The notes under the pieces were generated by a model. It ran no database searches and was not told where the DNA came from. It saw nothing but the letters and a program-made list of their open reading frames with translations. Positions 36,629 to 43,938 of a stretch of 43,938 nucleotides of DNA are shown here, in pieces; positions within the stretch are counted from its first letter, which is position 1, and every line of letters begins with the position of its first letter. This DNA comes from Bacteroidales bacterium (GTDB lineage Bacteria; Bacteroidota; Bacteroidia; Bacteroidales; UBA1402). A program made the translations under genes and the position numbers. The DNA lies in assembly GCA_017446025.1 (NCBI GenBank), contig JAFSRR010000096.1:1-43938 (forward strand), given 5' to 3'.

Positions 36629-38407
36629 ATGGAGCATATCCGCAACTTCTGCATCATCGCCCATATCGACCATGGCAAGAGCACGCTGGCCGACCGTTTG
36701 CTGGAATACACCGGCACATTGGCCATTACCGAGAACCAGATGCTCGACAACATGGATTTGGAAAAGGAACGTGGTATCACTATCAAAAGTCATGCCATTC
36801 AGATGCAGTATCCCTTCGAAGGCGAAACCTACACGCTCAATCTGATCGACACCCCGGGACACGTGGATTTTTCCTACGAGGTGTCGCGCTCGATTGCCGC
36901 CTGCGAAGGGGCGCTGTTGGTGGTCGATGCCACCCAGGGCATCCAGGCCCAGACCATCTCCAACCTCTATATGGCCATCGACAACGACCTGGAGATCATT
37001 CCGGTGCTCAACAAGATTGACATGCCCAGCGCCCAGGTCGAAGAGGTCGAAGACCAGATCATAGAGCTGCTGGGTGTCAAGCGTGAGGAAATCATCCGCG
37101 CCAGCGGCAAGACGGGAGAAGGCGTGCCCGAGATCCTGCAGGCCATCATCCGCCGCATTCCCCATCCCAAGGGCGACCCCCAGGCACCGCTCCAGGCCCT
37201 GGTCTTCGACTCGGTGTTCAATTCCTTCCGCGGCATCATCGCCTATTTCAAAGTGGAGAACGGCACGCTGCACAGCAAGGATGCCGTCAAGTTCTTTGCC
37301 ACACAGAAACAATACGAAGCCGACGAGATCGGCATCCTCAAGTTTGACATGCAGCCCTGCGACACCATCGGCTGCGGCAATGTCGGCTACATCATCTCCG
37401 GCATCAAGACCTCGCGCGAAGTCCGGGTGGGTGACACCATCACCCATGTGGACCGTCCCTGCCTGGAGGCCATCAAAGGGTTTCAGGAGGTCAAGCCCAT
37501 GCTTTTTGCCGGAGTCTATCCCATCGACAGCGAAGACTACGAAGACCTGCGTTCGTCCATCGAAAAGCTGCAGCTCAACGACGCCTCGCTCACCTTCCAG
37601 CCCGAGTCGTCCATGGCCCTGGGTTTCGGCTTCCGTTGCGGTTTTCTGGGCCTGCTGCACATGGAGATAGTCCAGGAACGCCTCGACCGCGAGTTCGACA
37701 TGGATGTCATCACCACCGTGCCCAACGTCCAATACCGGGTGTTCACCAAGAAGGGCGAATGCATCGACGTGCACAACCCTTCGGGACTGCCCGACCCCAC
37801 CTATATCGACTACATCGAAGAGCCCTATATCCGTGCCTCCATCATCACATCCACGGCCTATATCGGCAACATCATGACCCTCTGCCTCGACAAGCGGGGC
37901 GAGCTCATCAAGCAGGAATACATCTCGGGCGACCGGGTGGAAATCCTCTTCGACCTGCCCCTGGGCGAGATTGTCTTCGATTTCTACGACAAGCTCAAGA
38001 GCATCTCCAAGGGTTACGCCTCCTTCGACTACCATCCCAACGGTTTCCGTGAGTCCAAGCTGGCCAAGCTCGACATCCTGCTCAACGGCGAGCCGGTCGA
38101 TGCCCTGTCCTGCCTGACGCATATTTCCAATGCCGAGACCCTGGGACGCCGCATGTGCGAAAAGCTCAAGGAACTCATCCCCCGCCAGCAGTTCGACATC
38201 GCCATCCAGGCGGCCATCGGCTCCAAGATCATCGCCCGCGAGACGGTCAAGGCCGTACGCAAGGATGTCACGGCCAAGTGCTACGGCGGCGACATCACCC
38301 GTAAACGCAAATTGTTGGAAAAACAGAAACGGGGCAAAAAACGCATGAAGCAGATCGGTTCGGTCGAAGTGCCCCAGAAAGCCTTCCTGGCCGTACTCAA
38401 GCTCTAG
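36629..38407 (+). CDS. lepA: Elongation factor 4 (LepA), ribosome back-translocation GTPase
   Basis: A 592-residue translational GTPase acting on the ribosome. G1 is [20 protein letters not shown]2 lies in [14 protein letters not shown]3 is [14 protein letters not shown] and G4 is [11 protein letters not shown]-like domains follow, and the LepA-specific C-terminal domain ends with [20 protein letters not shown] and [20 protein letters not shown]. Length is as usual. Its stop lies 1 nt from the stop of the convergent GH43-like gene, leaving no room for a terminator. Confidence 0.98.
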   Translation: MEHIRNFCIIAHIDHGKSTLADRLLEYTGTLAITENQMLDNMDLEKERGITIKSHAIQMQYPFEGETYTLNLIDTPGHVDFSYEVSRSIAACEGALLVVDATQGIQAQTISNLYMAIDNDLEIIPVLNKIDMPSAQVEEVEDQIIELLGVKREEIIRASGKTGEGVPEILQAIIRRIPHPKGDPQAPLQALVFDSVFNSFRGIIAYFKVENGTLHSKDAVKFFATQKQYEADEIGILKFDMQPCDTIGCGNVGYIISGIKTSREVRVGDTITHVDRPCLEAIKGFQEVKPMLFAGVYPIDSEDYEDLRSSIEKLQLNDASLTFQPESSMALGFGFRCGFLGLLHMEIVQERLDREFDMDVITTVPNVQYRVFTKKGECIDVHNPSGLPDPTYIDYIEEPYIRASIITSTAYIGNIMTLCLDKRGELIKQEYISGDRVEILFDLPLGEIVFDFYDKLKSISKGYASFDYHPNGFRESKLAKLDILLNGEPVDALSCLTHISNAETLGRRMCEKLKELIPRQQFDIAIQAAIGSKIIARETVKAVRKDVTAKCYGGDITRKRKLLEKQKRGKKRMKQIGSVEVPQKAFLAVLKL

Positions 38408-38408
38408 C

Positions 38409-39428
38409 CTACTCCTCCTTGGGCTCCGTCAGGCGCTGGATATTCTTCAACACCGAGGCATCCACCTGGAAAGCCGTACCATGTCGCATTCCCCCGGGAA
38501 AGCGCACCATGTCGGAAATGTCCTCCCACTCCGCCTTGCCCAGTTTTTTGGTACGCATGGCACCATAGCGGTGATTGCGGTATTTGTCCCAATAGAGATA
38601 AGTGTACTTGCCGATTTTGACAGCCGTCGGCCCCTCGGCCCATTCCTGGCCGGTCAAGGGATCGGAGACGGAAGCGGGGAAGTTCTCCAACTTGCCGGAA
38701 ACAGCCATGCGGATGTTCTTTTCGACCGGTTCCAATGTCTCGTTCTTGAGGAACATATAGTATTTGGACCCCTCCTTGATGAAGCAGGCGTCGATGACAT
38801 TGAAGCCGGGATCGTAAAACAGGGCTGTCGGGGAAAAAGTCTTGAAATCCTTGGTCTTGGTGTAATAGAGCCGGTGGTTGTAACCGTCCTCGGCCGTGCC
38901 GTTCATCGGAAAACGCCCCGGGATGGTGCTGGCCCAGACAATGTAGTAGGTACCCTTGTTGTAGAACAGCTCCGGCGCCCAGGTATTGCGAGCCTCCGGC
39001 TCCTGGGCCATGACGGGGATTTCCTGCTGTTCAGACCAATGGATCAAGTCTTTGGACGAAGCATAACCGATGCCTTTTTCGGTCCAGCCCGTGGTCCATA
39101 CCATGTGGAAGGTGCCGTCCGGCCCTTGCACGATGCTCGGATCGCGCAGCAGACGGGCCTGCCCCACTTCGGGTCTTAGCAAAGGCTGCCCCTGGTTCAA
39201 CGCACGCCAGATCAGGCCGTCGTAGCTGTAGGCCAGGTGCAGGCCGTCGCCATCGCCCGTGAAATAACTGAACAACCAGGCCTTCTGATGCCGGTCCAGG
39301 TATTTCCATATCGAAAAGCCCGAAGCAGGCTCTCCCGTTCTTTCGCGGGCTTCCCGCTGGGAGGCGCAGGCCGTCAGGAGCAAAACCGACAACAGGGCCA
39401 AAAACAGACGGAGGGAATGCTTTCTCAT
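38409..39428 (-). CDS. GH43-like five-bladed beta-propeller lipoprotein
   Basis: About 339 residues from the ATG at 39428; a GTG one codon earlier is possible. The signal is [21 protein letters not shown] with lipobox LTAC (Cys21), so it is a probable lipoprotein. The mature part has repeated beta-propeller blades: HLAYSYDGLIWRALNQGQPL, LLRDPSIVQGPDGTFHMVW, IGYASSKDLIHWSEQQEIPV, NTWAPELFYNKGTYYIVW and EGPTAVKIGKYTYLYWDKY. These resemble GH43/GH117-type enzymes that act on arabinose- or galactose-containing glycans; the catalytic acids are not certain by eye. It begins at the ribBA stop (TGATG overlap). Confidence 0.85.
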   Translation of the reverse strand: MRKHSLRLFLALLSVLLLTACASQREARERTGEPASGFSIWKYLDRHQKAWLFSYFTGDGDGLHLAYSYDGLIWRALNQGQPLLRPEVGQARLLRDPSIVQGPDGTFHMVWTTGWTEKGIGYASSKDLIHWSEQQEIPVMAQEPEARNTWAPELFYNKGTYYIVWASTIPGRFPMNGTAEDGYNHRLYYTKTKDFKTFSPTALFYDPGFNVIDACFIKEGSKYYMFLKNETLEPVEKNIRMAVSGKLENFPASVSDPLTGQEWAEGPTAVKIGKYTYLYWDKYRNHRYGAMRTKKLGKAEWEDISDMVRFPGGMRHGTAFQVDASVLKNIQRLTEPKEE

Positions 39429-40639
39429 CACTTGATGTTTTTAAGGGTATGACCCATGCGCTCTTTCTTGGTACGCATGTAGAATTCGTTGTAAGGATTG
39501 GTGGGAATCTCCAGCGGCACGTTCTCGACGATGTCCAGCCCGTAGGCCTCCAGCCCGATACGCTTGACCGGGTTGTTGGTCATCAGCCGCATCTTGCGCA
39601 CACCCAGCAGTTGCAGGATCCTGGCCCCCACGCCATAGTCGCGTTCGTCGGCATCGAAGCCCAGGTGCAGGTTGGCATCGACCGTGTCGTAGCCCTGCTC
39701 CTGCAGCTTGTAGGCCCTGATTTTGTTCATCAGGCCGATGCCCCGGCCTTCCTGGTTCATATACACCACCACGCCCTTGCCTTCCTTTTCGATGATCTGC
39801 ATGGCGCGATGCAGCTGTTCGCCACATTCGCAGCGCATCGAGCCGAACACGTCGCCCGTCAGGCACGAAGAATGCACCCTCACGAGGATACTCTCGTCCT
39901 CGGCCCACTGGCCCTTGACCAGGGCGATGTGCTCTTTGCCTGTAGCCACCTGCAGGAAGGGGATCAATGTAAAATCGCCGTACTGGGTGGGCATGTGGAC
40001 GCTGGGGCCCATTTCCACCAGCGATTCCTCCTTCAGCCGCCAGGCAATCAGGTCCTTGATGGTCAATATCTTCAAATCGTATTTGCGGGCTATCTCCACC
40101 AGCTGCGGCAGACGGGCCATGCTGCCGTCCTCGTTCATCACCTCGATCAAAGCCCCGGCCGGCTGCAGACCGGCCATACGGCAAAGATCCACGGCCGCTT
40201 CGGTGTGACCGGCCCGGCGCAGCACGCCTTTATTCTTGGCATACAGGGGGTTGATATGACCCGGACGGGCCAGGTCTTCGGGGCGGGTGGCCGGATTGGC
40301 CAAAGCCCTGATGGTTTCTGCCCGGTCGTGGGCCGAAACACCCGTCGTACAGCCATCAATCTTATCGACAGTGATGGTAAAAGGTGTGCCCAGCAACGAC
40401 GTGTTGTTGCTCACCTGGTGCGTGAGTTCGAGCTGTTCACAGCGCTCCTCGGTAATAGGGGCGCAGAGCACGCCCCGACCGTTGGTCACCATGAAATTGA
40501 CCTTCTCGGGGGTGATCAGTTCGGCCGCCGTGATGAAATCGCCTTCGTTCTCACGATCCTCGTCATCCACCACGATGACAATTTCGCCCCGGCCGATGGC
40601 TTCGACCACTTCTTCAACACGATTGAGCTTGATGTCCAT
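39428..40639 (-). CDS. ribBA: Bifunctional DHBP synthase / GTP cyclohydrolase II
   Basis: A 403-residue two-domain riboflavin enzyme from the ATG at 40639 ([20 protein letters not shown]). The N-terminal RibB part has [20 protein letters not shown] and the [15 protein letters not shown] region and makes 3,4-dihydroxy-2-butanone 4-phosphate. The C-terminal RibA part has the zinc motif [19 protein letters not shown] and [16 protein letters not shown] and opens GTP. These supply both precursors of riboflavin. The start lies 26 nt inside the end of the upstream LptF/G-type gene, and no FMN riboswitch is seen, so expression probably follows that of the permease gene. Confidence 0.97.
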   Translation of the reverse strand: MDIKLNRVEEVVEAIGRGEIVIVVDDEDRENEGDFITAAELITPEKVNFMVTNGRGVLCAPITEERCEQLELTHQVSNNTSLLGTPFTITVDKIDGCTTGVSAHDRAETIRALANPATRPEDLARPGHINPLYAKNKGVLRRAGHTEAAVDLCRMAGLQPAGALIEVMNEDGSMARLPQLVEIARKYDLKILTIKDLIAWRLKEESLVEMGPSVHMPTQYGDFTLIPFLQVATGKEHIALVKGQWAEDESILVRVHSSCLTGDVFGSMRCECGEQLHRAMQIIEKEGKGVVVYMNQEGRGIGLMNKIRAYKLQEQGYDTVDANLHLGFDADERDYGVGARILQLLGVRKMRLMTNNPVKRIGLEAYGLDIVENVPLEIPTNPYNEFYMRTKKERMGHTLKNIK

Positions 40640-42149
40640 ATAGTTTGTTCCTCCTTTTCGTTGCAATCTTGATTCTCAAATATCTGTGTAGCAGTTTCAG
40701 TCTGACGATCCGTTTGAAGAAGGCCAGATAGGTGTCCAAATTGAAGATGGCCGAATCCTTCACCGACTTGTAGGTCAGAAAAATGCCCAACGGCAGCAGC
40801 ACAGCCGAGCTGAGCAACATGCCGTAGATGATGTCCCAGGTGCCGCTCTTGACCAGTTTCTGCCCCATCGTGTCGATCACGTAATAACCGATGAACAGCA
40901 CCACCGACACCACGGCCGGCATGCCCAGGCCGCCCTTGCGGATGATGGCTCCCAGCGGTGCTCCGATGAAGAAAAAGATGAGGCAGGCCAGCGACAGGGT
41001 GAATTTCTTATAGTACTCGATGCCGCTGCGACGGTACTGTCGGTTGTCGCGCTGCATGGAAATCTCCAGATAGTCGAAATCCGAACGCACCTGCTCCACC
41101 CGGCGCACCGCCCGCGAAATAGCTGCACGGGCCTGTGCGGGCGACATCGACAGGAACAGGCTGTCGACATCCGGGTCGAAAGGCGCCACCGAAGAGGCCC
41201 GCCGGATGGAATCCATCGAACTGAGATGACGGCTGGGCTCCACATCACGGCCCATGAAATAGTGGTCGGTATAGTGTTCCTGCTTACGAGTCTGCACACT
41301 GTCGATGACATGGCCCACCGAGTCGATGATCTGGCGCAGTTCCCGGCTGTTCTTGCTGATGGGATTGCTGTCGTAGGCCGATTCGTCCATACGGTTGAAG
41401 TTGGCATCGAATGGAATGATGATCTCCTTGTAGCGGAACATTTCCCTTCGATAGGGAATATAGGCCGCCCCCGCCTGTTGCTTGTCGAAGTTGCTGAAGG
41501 CCTCCCCGTCGTAGAGGTAGAGCACCAGATTGAGCTTGTCGTCGGTCATCGACAGCCGACCGCTCTTGGCCAAGGTCACCGATACATTTTCGAAGCCCTC
41601 GGAAAAGTCGTAGATCATCAGGTCCTTGAGCAGTTTCTCCTTGACGTCCTTTTCCTGGACATAGATGGTCATGTTCTCGATTTCAGCATAGAAAGCACCC
41701 TCAGGGATAGACAGCGTGGGCGATTTCTGCTCCATCGACCAGGCCAAGGTGTTGAGTTTCTTCTGAGTCACAGGCAGGTATTTGTCCTGGAAGAAAAAGG
41801 AGGCAATGCCCACGAGCGTCACCGTGACGATGAGCGGCTTCATGATATTGAACAGCGACACCCCGGCAGCCTTCATGGAGAGCAGTTCCAGCTTCTCCCC
41901 GAAATTGCCGAACGTCATGAGCGATGCAAGCAGCACGGCCAGCGGCAAAGTCATCGGCACCAGCGTCATCGAAGCGTAGTAGCAAAATTCCAGATAGACC
42001 GACACCCCCAGACCCTTTCCGGTGATTTCTTCGGCATAGCGCCAAATGAGCTGCATGAGCAATATGAAATTGCAGATGAAGAACGTCATCAGAAAGGTTG
42101 GCAGAAAACTCTGAAGGACAAATGTATGTAGTCTCTTTATCCGGAACAT
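40614..42149 (-). CDS. LptF/LptG family permease
   Basis: About 511 residues from the ATG at 42149 ([20 protein letters not shown]). It is an inner-membrane component of the lipopolysaccharide export ABC transporter. Three N-terminal helices lie at about 14-35, 60-80 and 100-120 (with [20 protein letters not shown]). A periplasmic beta-jelly-roll follows, extended by an insert of roughly 100 residues (about 265-365, charged, with [20 protein letters not shown]). Three C-terminal helices ([38 protein letters not shown]) end the core. Bacteroidota often encode one or two such permeases. It is followed by ribBA with 26 nt overlap. Confidence 0.92.
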   Translation of the reverse strand: MFRIKRLHTFVLQSFLPTFLMTFFICNFILLMQLIWRYAEEITGKGLGVSVYLEFCYYASMTLVPMTLPLAVLLASLMTFGNFGEKLELLSMKAAGVSLFNIMKPLIVTVTLVGIASFFFQDKYLPVTQKKLNTLAWSMEQKSPTLSIPEGAFYAEIENMTIYVQEKDVKEKLLKDLMIYDFSEGFENVSVTLAKSGRLSMTDDKLNLVLYLYDGEAFSNFDKQQAGAAYIPYRREMFRYKEIIIPFDANFNRMDESAYDSNPISKNSRELRQIIDSVGHVIDSVQTRKQEHYTDHYFMGRDVEPSRHLSSMDSIRRASSVAPFDPDVDSLFLSMSPAQARAAISRAVRRVEQVRSDFDYLEISMQRDNRQYRRSGIEYYKKFTLSLACLIFFFIGAPLGAIIRKGGLGMPAVVSVVLFIGYYVIDTMGQKLVKSGTWDIIYGMLLSSAVLLPLGIFLTYKSVKDSAIFNLDTYLAFFKRIVRLKLLHRYLRIKIATKRRNKLYGHQAQSC

Positions 42150-42171
42150 GAGGGCACAGCGATTCTGCCTA

Positions 42172-42203
42172 CAAAGATAATGCAAGGCGAGCGCAATGGC
42201 AAA
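42172..42203 (-). promoter_or_regulatory. Promoter for the LptF/G-ribBA unit
   Basis: The minus strand reads TTTG (42200-42203), 20 bp, then TATCTTTG (42172-42179), a full consensus match with the expected spacing. The leader to the ATG at 42149 would be about 16 nt. It lies just past the START-like gene's stop (42211). Confidence 0.72.
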
Positions 42204-42210
42204 TAAAGAA

Positions 42211-42588
42211 TCAGAGTCCGACCCGTCTCACCAGGGCCTCCACTTCCGAATTCCAGAGATTGACCAGGTCGTCCTGCTCGCCGGGCTCGGCAAAATCGGT
42301 GATGGTCAGCGTGATCTCGCCCGTCAGCTCCGAGTTGGTCATGGCAATCTCGAAATAAGTGTATTCAGGTTCATGCAGCCAGCGGAAACGCACGCGCTCC
42401 TCGGGCACCTGTTCCAGCAGGATGGCCTTGTCGCCACCCTTGCCCCATGTGAAAGAAAAGACATTATCCTCGGCTATTACCCGGTCGGCCATCCATTCCG
42501 ACAGACCGTTGGCCGTACTGATGAGCTTCCACAAGACCTTGGTCGAACCTTTCTTCAACCCATATTCTACAGAAAAACTCTCTTTCAT
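42211..42588 (-). CDS. START-like domain protein (small SRPBCC fold)
   Basis: A 125-residue cytosolic protein, MKESFSVEYGLKKGSTKVLW then LISTANGLSEWMADRVIAED, FSFTWGKGGDKAILLEQVPE, RFRWLHEPEYTYFEIAM and TLTITDFAEPGEQDDLVNLW. The beta-rich pattern with a helix at the end fits the START/AHSA1-like fold of Bacteroidota-restricted proteins that I recall often sitting near LptF/G or ribBA genes. It probably has a hydrophobic ligand cavity. Ligand and role are unknown. No clear promoter box lies directly upstream. Confidence 0.8.
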   Translation of the reverse strand: MKESFSVEYGLKKGSTKVLWKLISTANGLSEWMADRVIAEDNVFSFTWGKGGDKAILLEQVPEERVRFRWLHEPEYTYFEIAMTNSELTGEITLTITDFAEPGEQDDLVNLWNSEVEALVRRVGL

Positions 42589-42738
42589 CGTGTTTCTTTT
42601 GATGCCCGAAGATAATCATTCATTGCGACACTACCTATTATTCCCTCAAAAAATTTCGATAAAAATATGTTGGAAAAATCGGAACACACTGACTATGAAA
42701 AAAATCGGAGTAAGAAGAAGATAATTTTCCTCGTTGGG

Positions 42739-42769
42739 TTGTTTTATTTGGGAAAAGCCATTACCTTTG
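42739..42769 (+). promoter_or_regulatory. Promoter for the tRNA gene
   Basis: TTG (42739-42741), 20 bp, then TACCTTTG (42762-42769) fits the Bacteroidota pattern and ends 25 nt before the first tRNA base. Confidence 0.65.
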
Positions 42770-42794
42770 CACCGCTTTTGAAAAGAAGCCTGAT

Positions 42795-42868
42795 GGCGAG
42801 GTAGCTCAGCTGGTTAGAGCGCATGATTCATAATCATGAGGTCCCCGGTTCAATCCCGGGCCTCGCTA
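42795..42868 (+). tRNA. tRNA with CAU anticodon (probably elongator Met)
   Basis: A 74-nt cloverleaf: acceptor GGCGAGG with CCTCGCT (G1-U72 wobble), D-arm GCTC/GAGC, anticodon stem CATGA/TCATG with loop TTCATAA, and T-arm CCCGG TTCAATC CCGGG. The discriminator is A73. CAU can be initiator Met, elongator Met or Ile2 (lysidine). The initiator's mismatched 1-72 pair and three G-C pairs in the anticodon stem are absent, and the body resembles elongator Met more than Ile2. The CCA end is not exactly encoded (ACCC follows). Confidence 0.95.
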
Positions 42869-42873
42869 CCCAG

Positions 42874-42923
42874 AAGACGGTTATTTGTGGTGTACCTGCA
42901 TCGGTACCGCAGGTAACCGTCTT
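42874..42923 (+). terminator. Bulged hairpin after the tRNA gene
   Basis: Outer stem AAGACGGTTA (42874-42883) pairs with TAACCGTCTT (42914-42923). ACCTGC (42894-42899) pairs with GCAGGT (42909-42914), stacked on it across a 10-nt left bulge. TTTATTTGT follows. It could terminate the tRNA transcript or form a leader element for the aminotransferase gene starting at 42953. Confidence 0.55.
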
Positions 42924-42952
42924 TATTTGTCAACACAGTCAATTGCAACACT

Positions 42953-43938
42953 ATGAATCCTGTTTCTATGCGTCTGGCCGCATTGGCCGCTTCCGAGACC
43001 CTGGCAATGTCACAGAAGAGCAGCGAACTCAAAGCCCAAGGCATCGATGTCATCAACCTCAGTGTGGGCGAGCCCGACTTCTTCACCCCGGACCATATAA
43101 AACAGGCTGCCCGGCAGGCCATTGACAACAACTTCTCGTTCTATTCGCCCGTGGCAGGCTATCCGGCCCTGCGCAAAGCCATCGTCGAGAAGCTGAAAAA
43201 CGAAAACGGACTCGACTACAAGCCCGAGCAGATTGTCTGCTCCAACGGCGCCAAGCAATCGGTCTGCAACACCATCCTGGCCCTGATCAACCCCGGCGAC
43301 GAAGTCATCGTCCCCGCCCCCTACTGGGTGAGCTACGTGGAGATGGTCAAGCTGGCCGAAGGCAAGAATGTCATCGTCCACGCCGGCATCGAACAGGATT
43401 TCAAGATCACCGCCCAACAGCTGGAACAGGCCATCACCCCAAAGACCAAGGCGCTGATCCTGTGCTCGCCCTCCAACCCCACCGGCAGTGTCTATAGCCA
43501 CGACGAGCTCCAGTCTCTGGCCGAGGTGCTGGCCCGCCATCCGCAGGTCTATGTCCTGTCCGACGAAATCTACGAACACATCAACTATGTCGGCCGCCAC
43601 GAGAGCATTGCCCAGTTTGAGCCGATCCGCGACCGCGTGGTCATCATCAACGGTGTGTCCAAGGCCTATGCCATGACCGGCTGGCGCATCGGCTGGATCG
43701 CCGCACCGCAGTGGATCGCCGCCGCCTGCTCCAAGTTGCAGGGCCAATACACCTCAGGTCCCTGCTCCGTTTCGCAGGAAGCCGCCCGAGTGGCCTATAC
43801 CGGCAGCCAGCAATGTGTCGAGGACAGGCGCCAGGCCTTCCAGCGCCGCCGCGACCTCATCGTTCTGCTCATGCGCGAGATTCCCGGCCTCCAGGTGCGC
43901 GAACCGCAGGGAGCCTTCTACGTATTTCCCCAGTGCAA
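42953..43938 (+). CDS. Aspartate aminotransferase-type PLP enzyme (runs off the window)
   Basis: The first 328 residues or so of a class I aminotransferase, from ATG at 42953 (MNPVSMRLAALAASETLAMS). Marks are NLSVGEPDFFTPDHIKQAA, SNGAKQSVCNTILALINPGD, CSPSNPTGSVYS, LSDEIYEHINYVG and the PLP lysine Lys237 in GVSKAYAMTGWRIGW. This is the Thermus-type aspartate aminotransferase pattern (subgroup I-gamma), which also may act on prephenate or other keto acids. It exchanges amino groups between aspartate and 2-oxoglutarate in the cytosol. The C-terminus is cut by the window end. The upstream 84 nt hold the bulged hairpin after the tRNA. Confidence 0.93.
   Translation, partial: MNPVSMRLAALAASETLAMSQKSSELKAQGIDVINLSVGEPDFFTPDHIKQAARQAIDNNFSFYSPVAGYPALRKAIVEKLKNENGLDYKPEQIVCSNGAKQSVCNTILALINPGDEVIVPAPYWVSYVEMVKLAEGKNVIVHAGIEQDFKITAQQLEQAITPKTKALILCSPSNPTGSVYSHDELQSLAEVLARHPQVYVLSDEIYEHINYVGRHESIAQFEPIRDRVVIINGVSKAYAMTGWRIGWIAAPQWIAAACSKLQGQYTSGPCSVSQEAARVAYTGSQQCVEDRRQAFQRRRDLIVLLMREIPGLQVREPQGAFYVFPQC

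Noticed and set aside
40640..40680. FMN riboswitch before ribBA
   Set aside because: The bases upstream of ribBA are coding sequence of the permease gene and lack the FMN aptamer core.
42153..42185. Longer in-frame start for the LptF/G permease
   Set aside because: The added residues cover the TATCTTTG box and carry no family sequence; the ATG at 42149 begins the first helix.

Overview
The window looks like a chromosomal segment of a GC-rich member of the Bacteroidales (Bacteroidota). The evidence is the gene families (Porin_10-type outer-membrane porin, single-gene LptF/LptG permease, type IIIK-like SerA, DPP III with HECLGH, a DUF4922/SpoIID pair) and repeated promoters of the Bacteroidota form (TTG or TTTG, about 19-20 bp, TAnnTTTG). 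Genus cannot be decided from the sequence. Genes are tightly packed, with many ATGA-type overlaps. There is one tRNA gene, and no rRNA, insertion sequence, prophage or CRISPR array is visible.

Layout. 1-6421 (minus): porin, ligA, a small conserved protein, dapA and the start of pheT. 6534-10422 (plus): SlyD-like isomerase, chorismate synthase, a palindromic element, dipeptidyl peptidase III and a strong terminator. 10430-11312: an AT-rich patch with one orphan secreted protein. 11313-15690 (minus): smpB, an IMPACT-family protein, a DUF1015 protein, serA and serC. 15861-20438 (plus): rarA, a ThrE-type exporter, a tiny ORF, a GH105 hydrolase, a lipoprotein and a terminator. 20455-21497 (minus): mntP and an AlaX-like editing protein. 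21648-27334 (plus): HTH-cupin regulator, acyl-CoA synthetase, yicC, a short nadD, an acyltransferase, a nitrilase-family amidase and a HAD phosphatase. 27386-32414 (plus): glycosyltransferase, DUF4922 protein, SpoIID-domain protein and AmpG-like transporter. 32386-36548 (minus): galM, an exported unknown and a TPR protein. 36629-38407 (plus): lepA. 38409-42588 (minus): GH43-like lipoprotein, ribBA, LptF/G permease and a START-like protein. 42795-43938 (plus): tRNA(CAU), a hairpin and the start of an aspartate aminotransferase.

Most genes are housekeeping: DNA repair, amino-acid, NAD and riboflavin synthesis, and translation quality control. The parts most likely to hold undescribed biology are (i) the glycosyltransferase/DUF4922/SpoIID/AmpG-like cluster, whose SpoIID protein has no export signal and whose DUF4922 protein carries a GalT-like HxHxQ motif, suggesting a cytoplasmic route for imported cell-wall or glycan fragments; (ii) the DUF1015 protein next to serA/serC, which carries a DGHHR motif reminiscent of free serine kinase; (iii) the nested inverted repeat upstream of DPP III; and (iv) the yicC-nadD junction, where guanylate kinase is absent and NadD lacks its usual C-terminal tail. 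All functional statements rest on reading motifs by eye; no database search was run.
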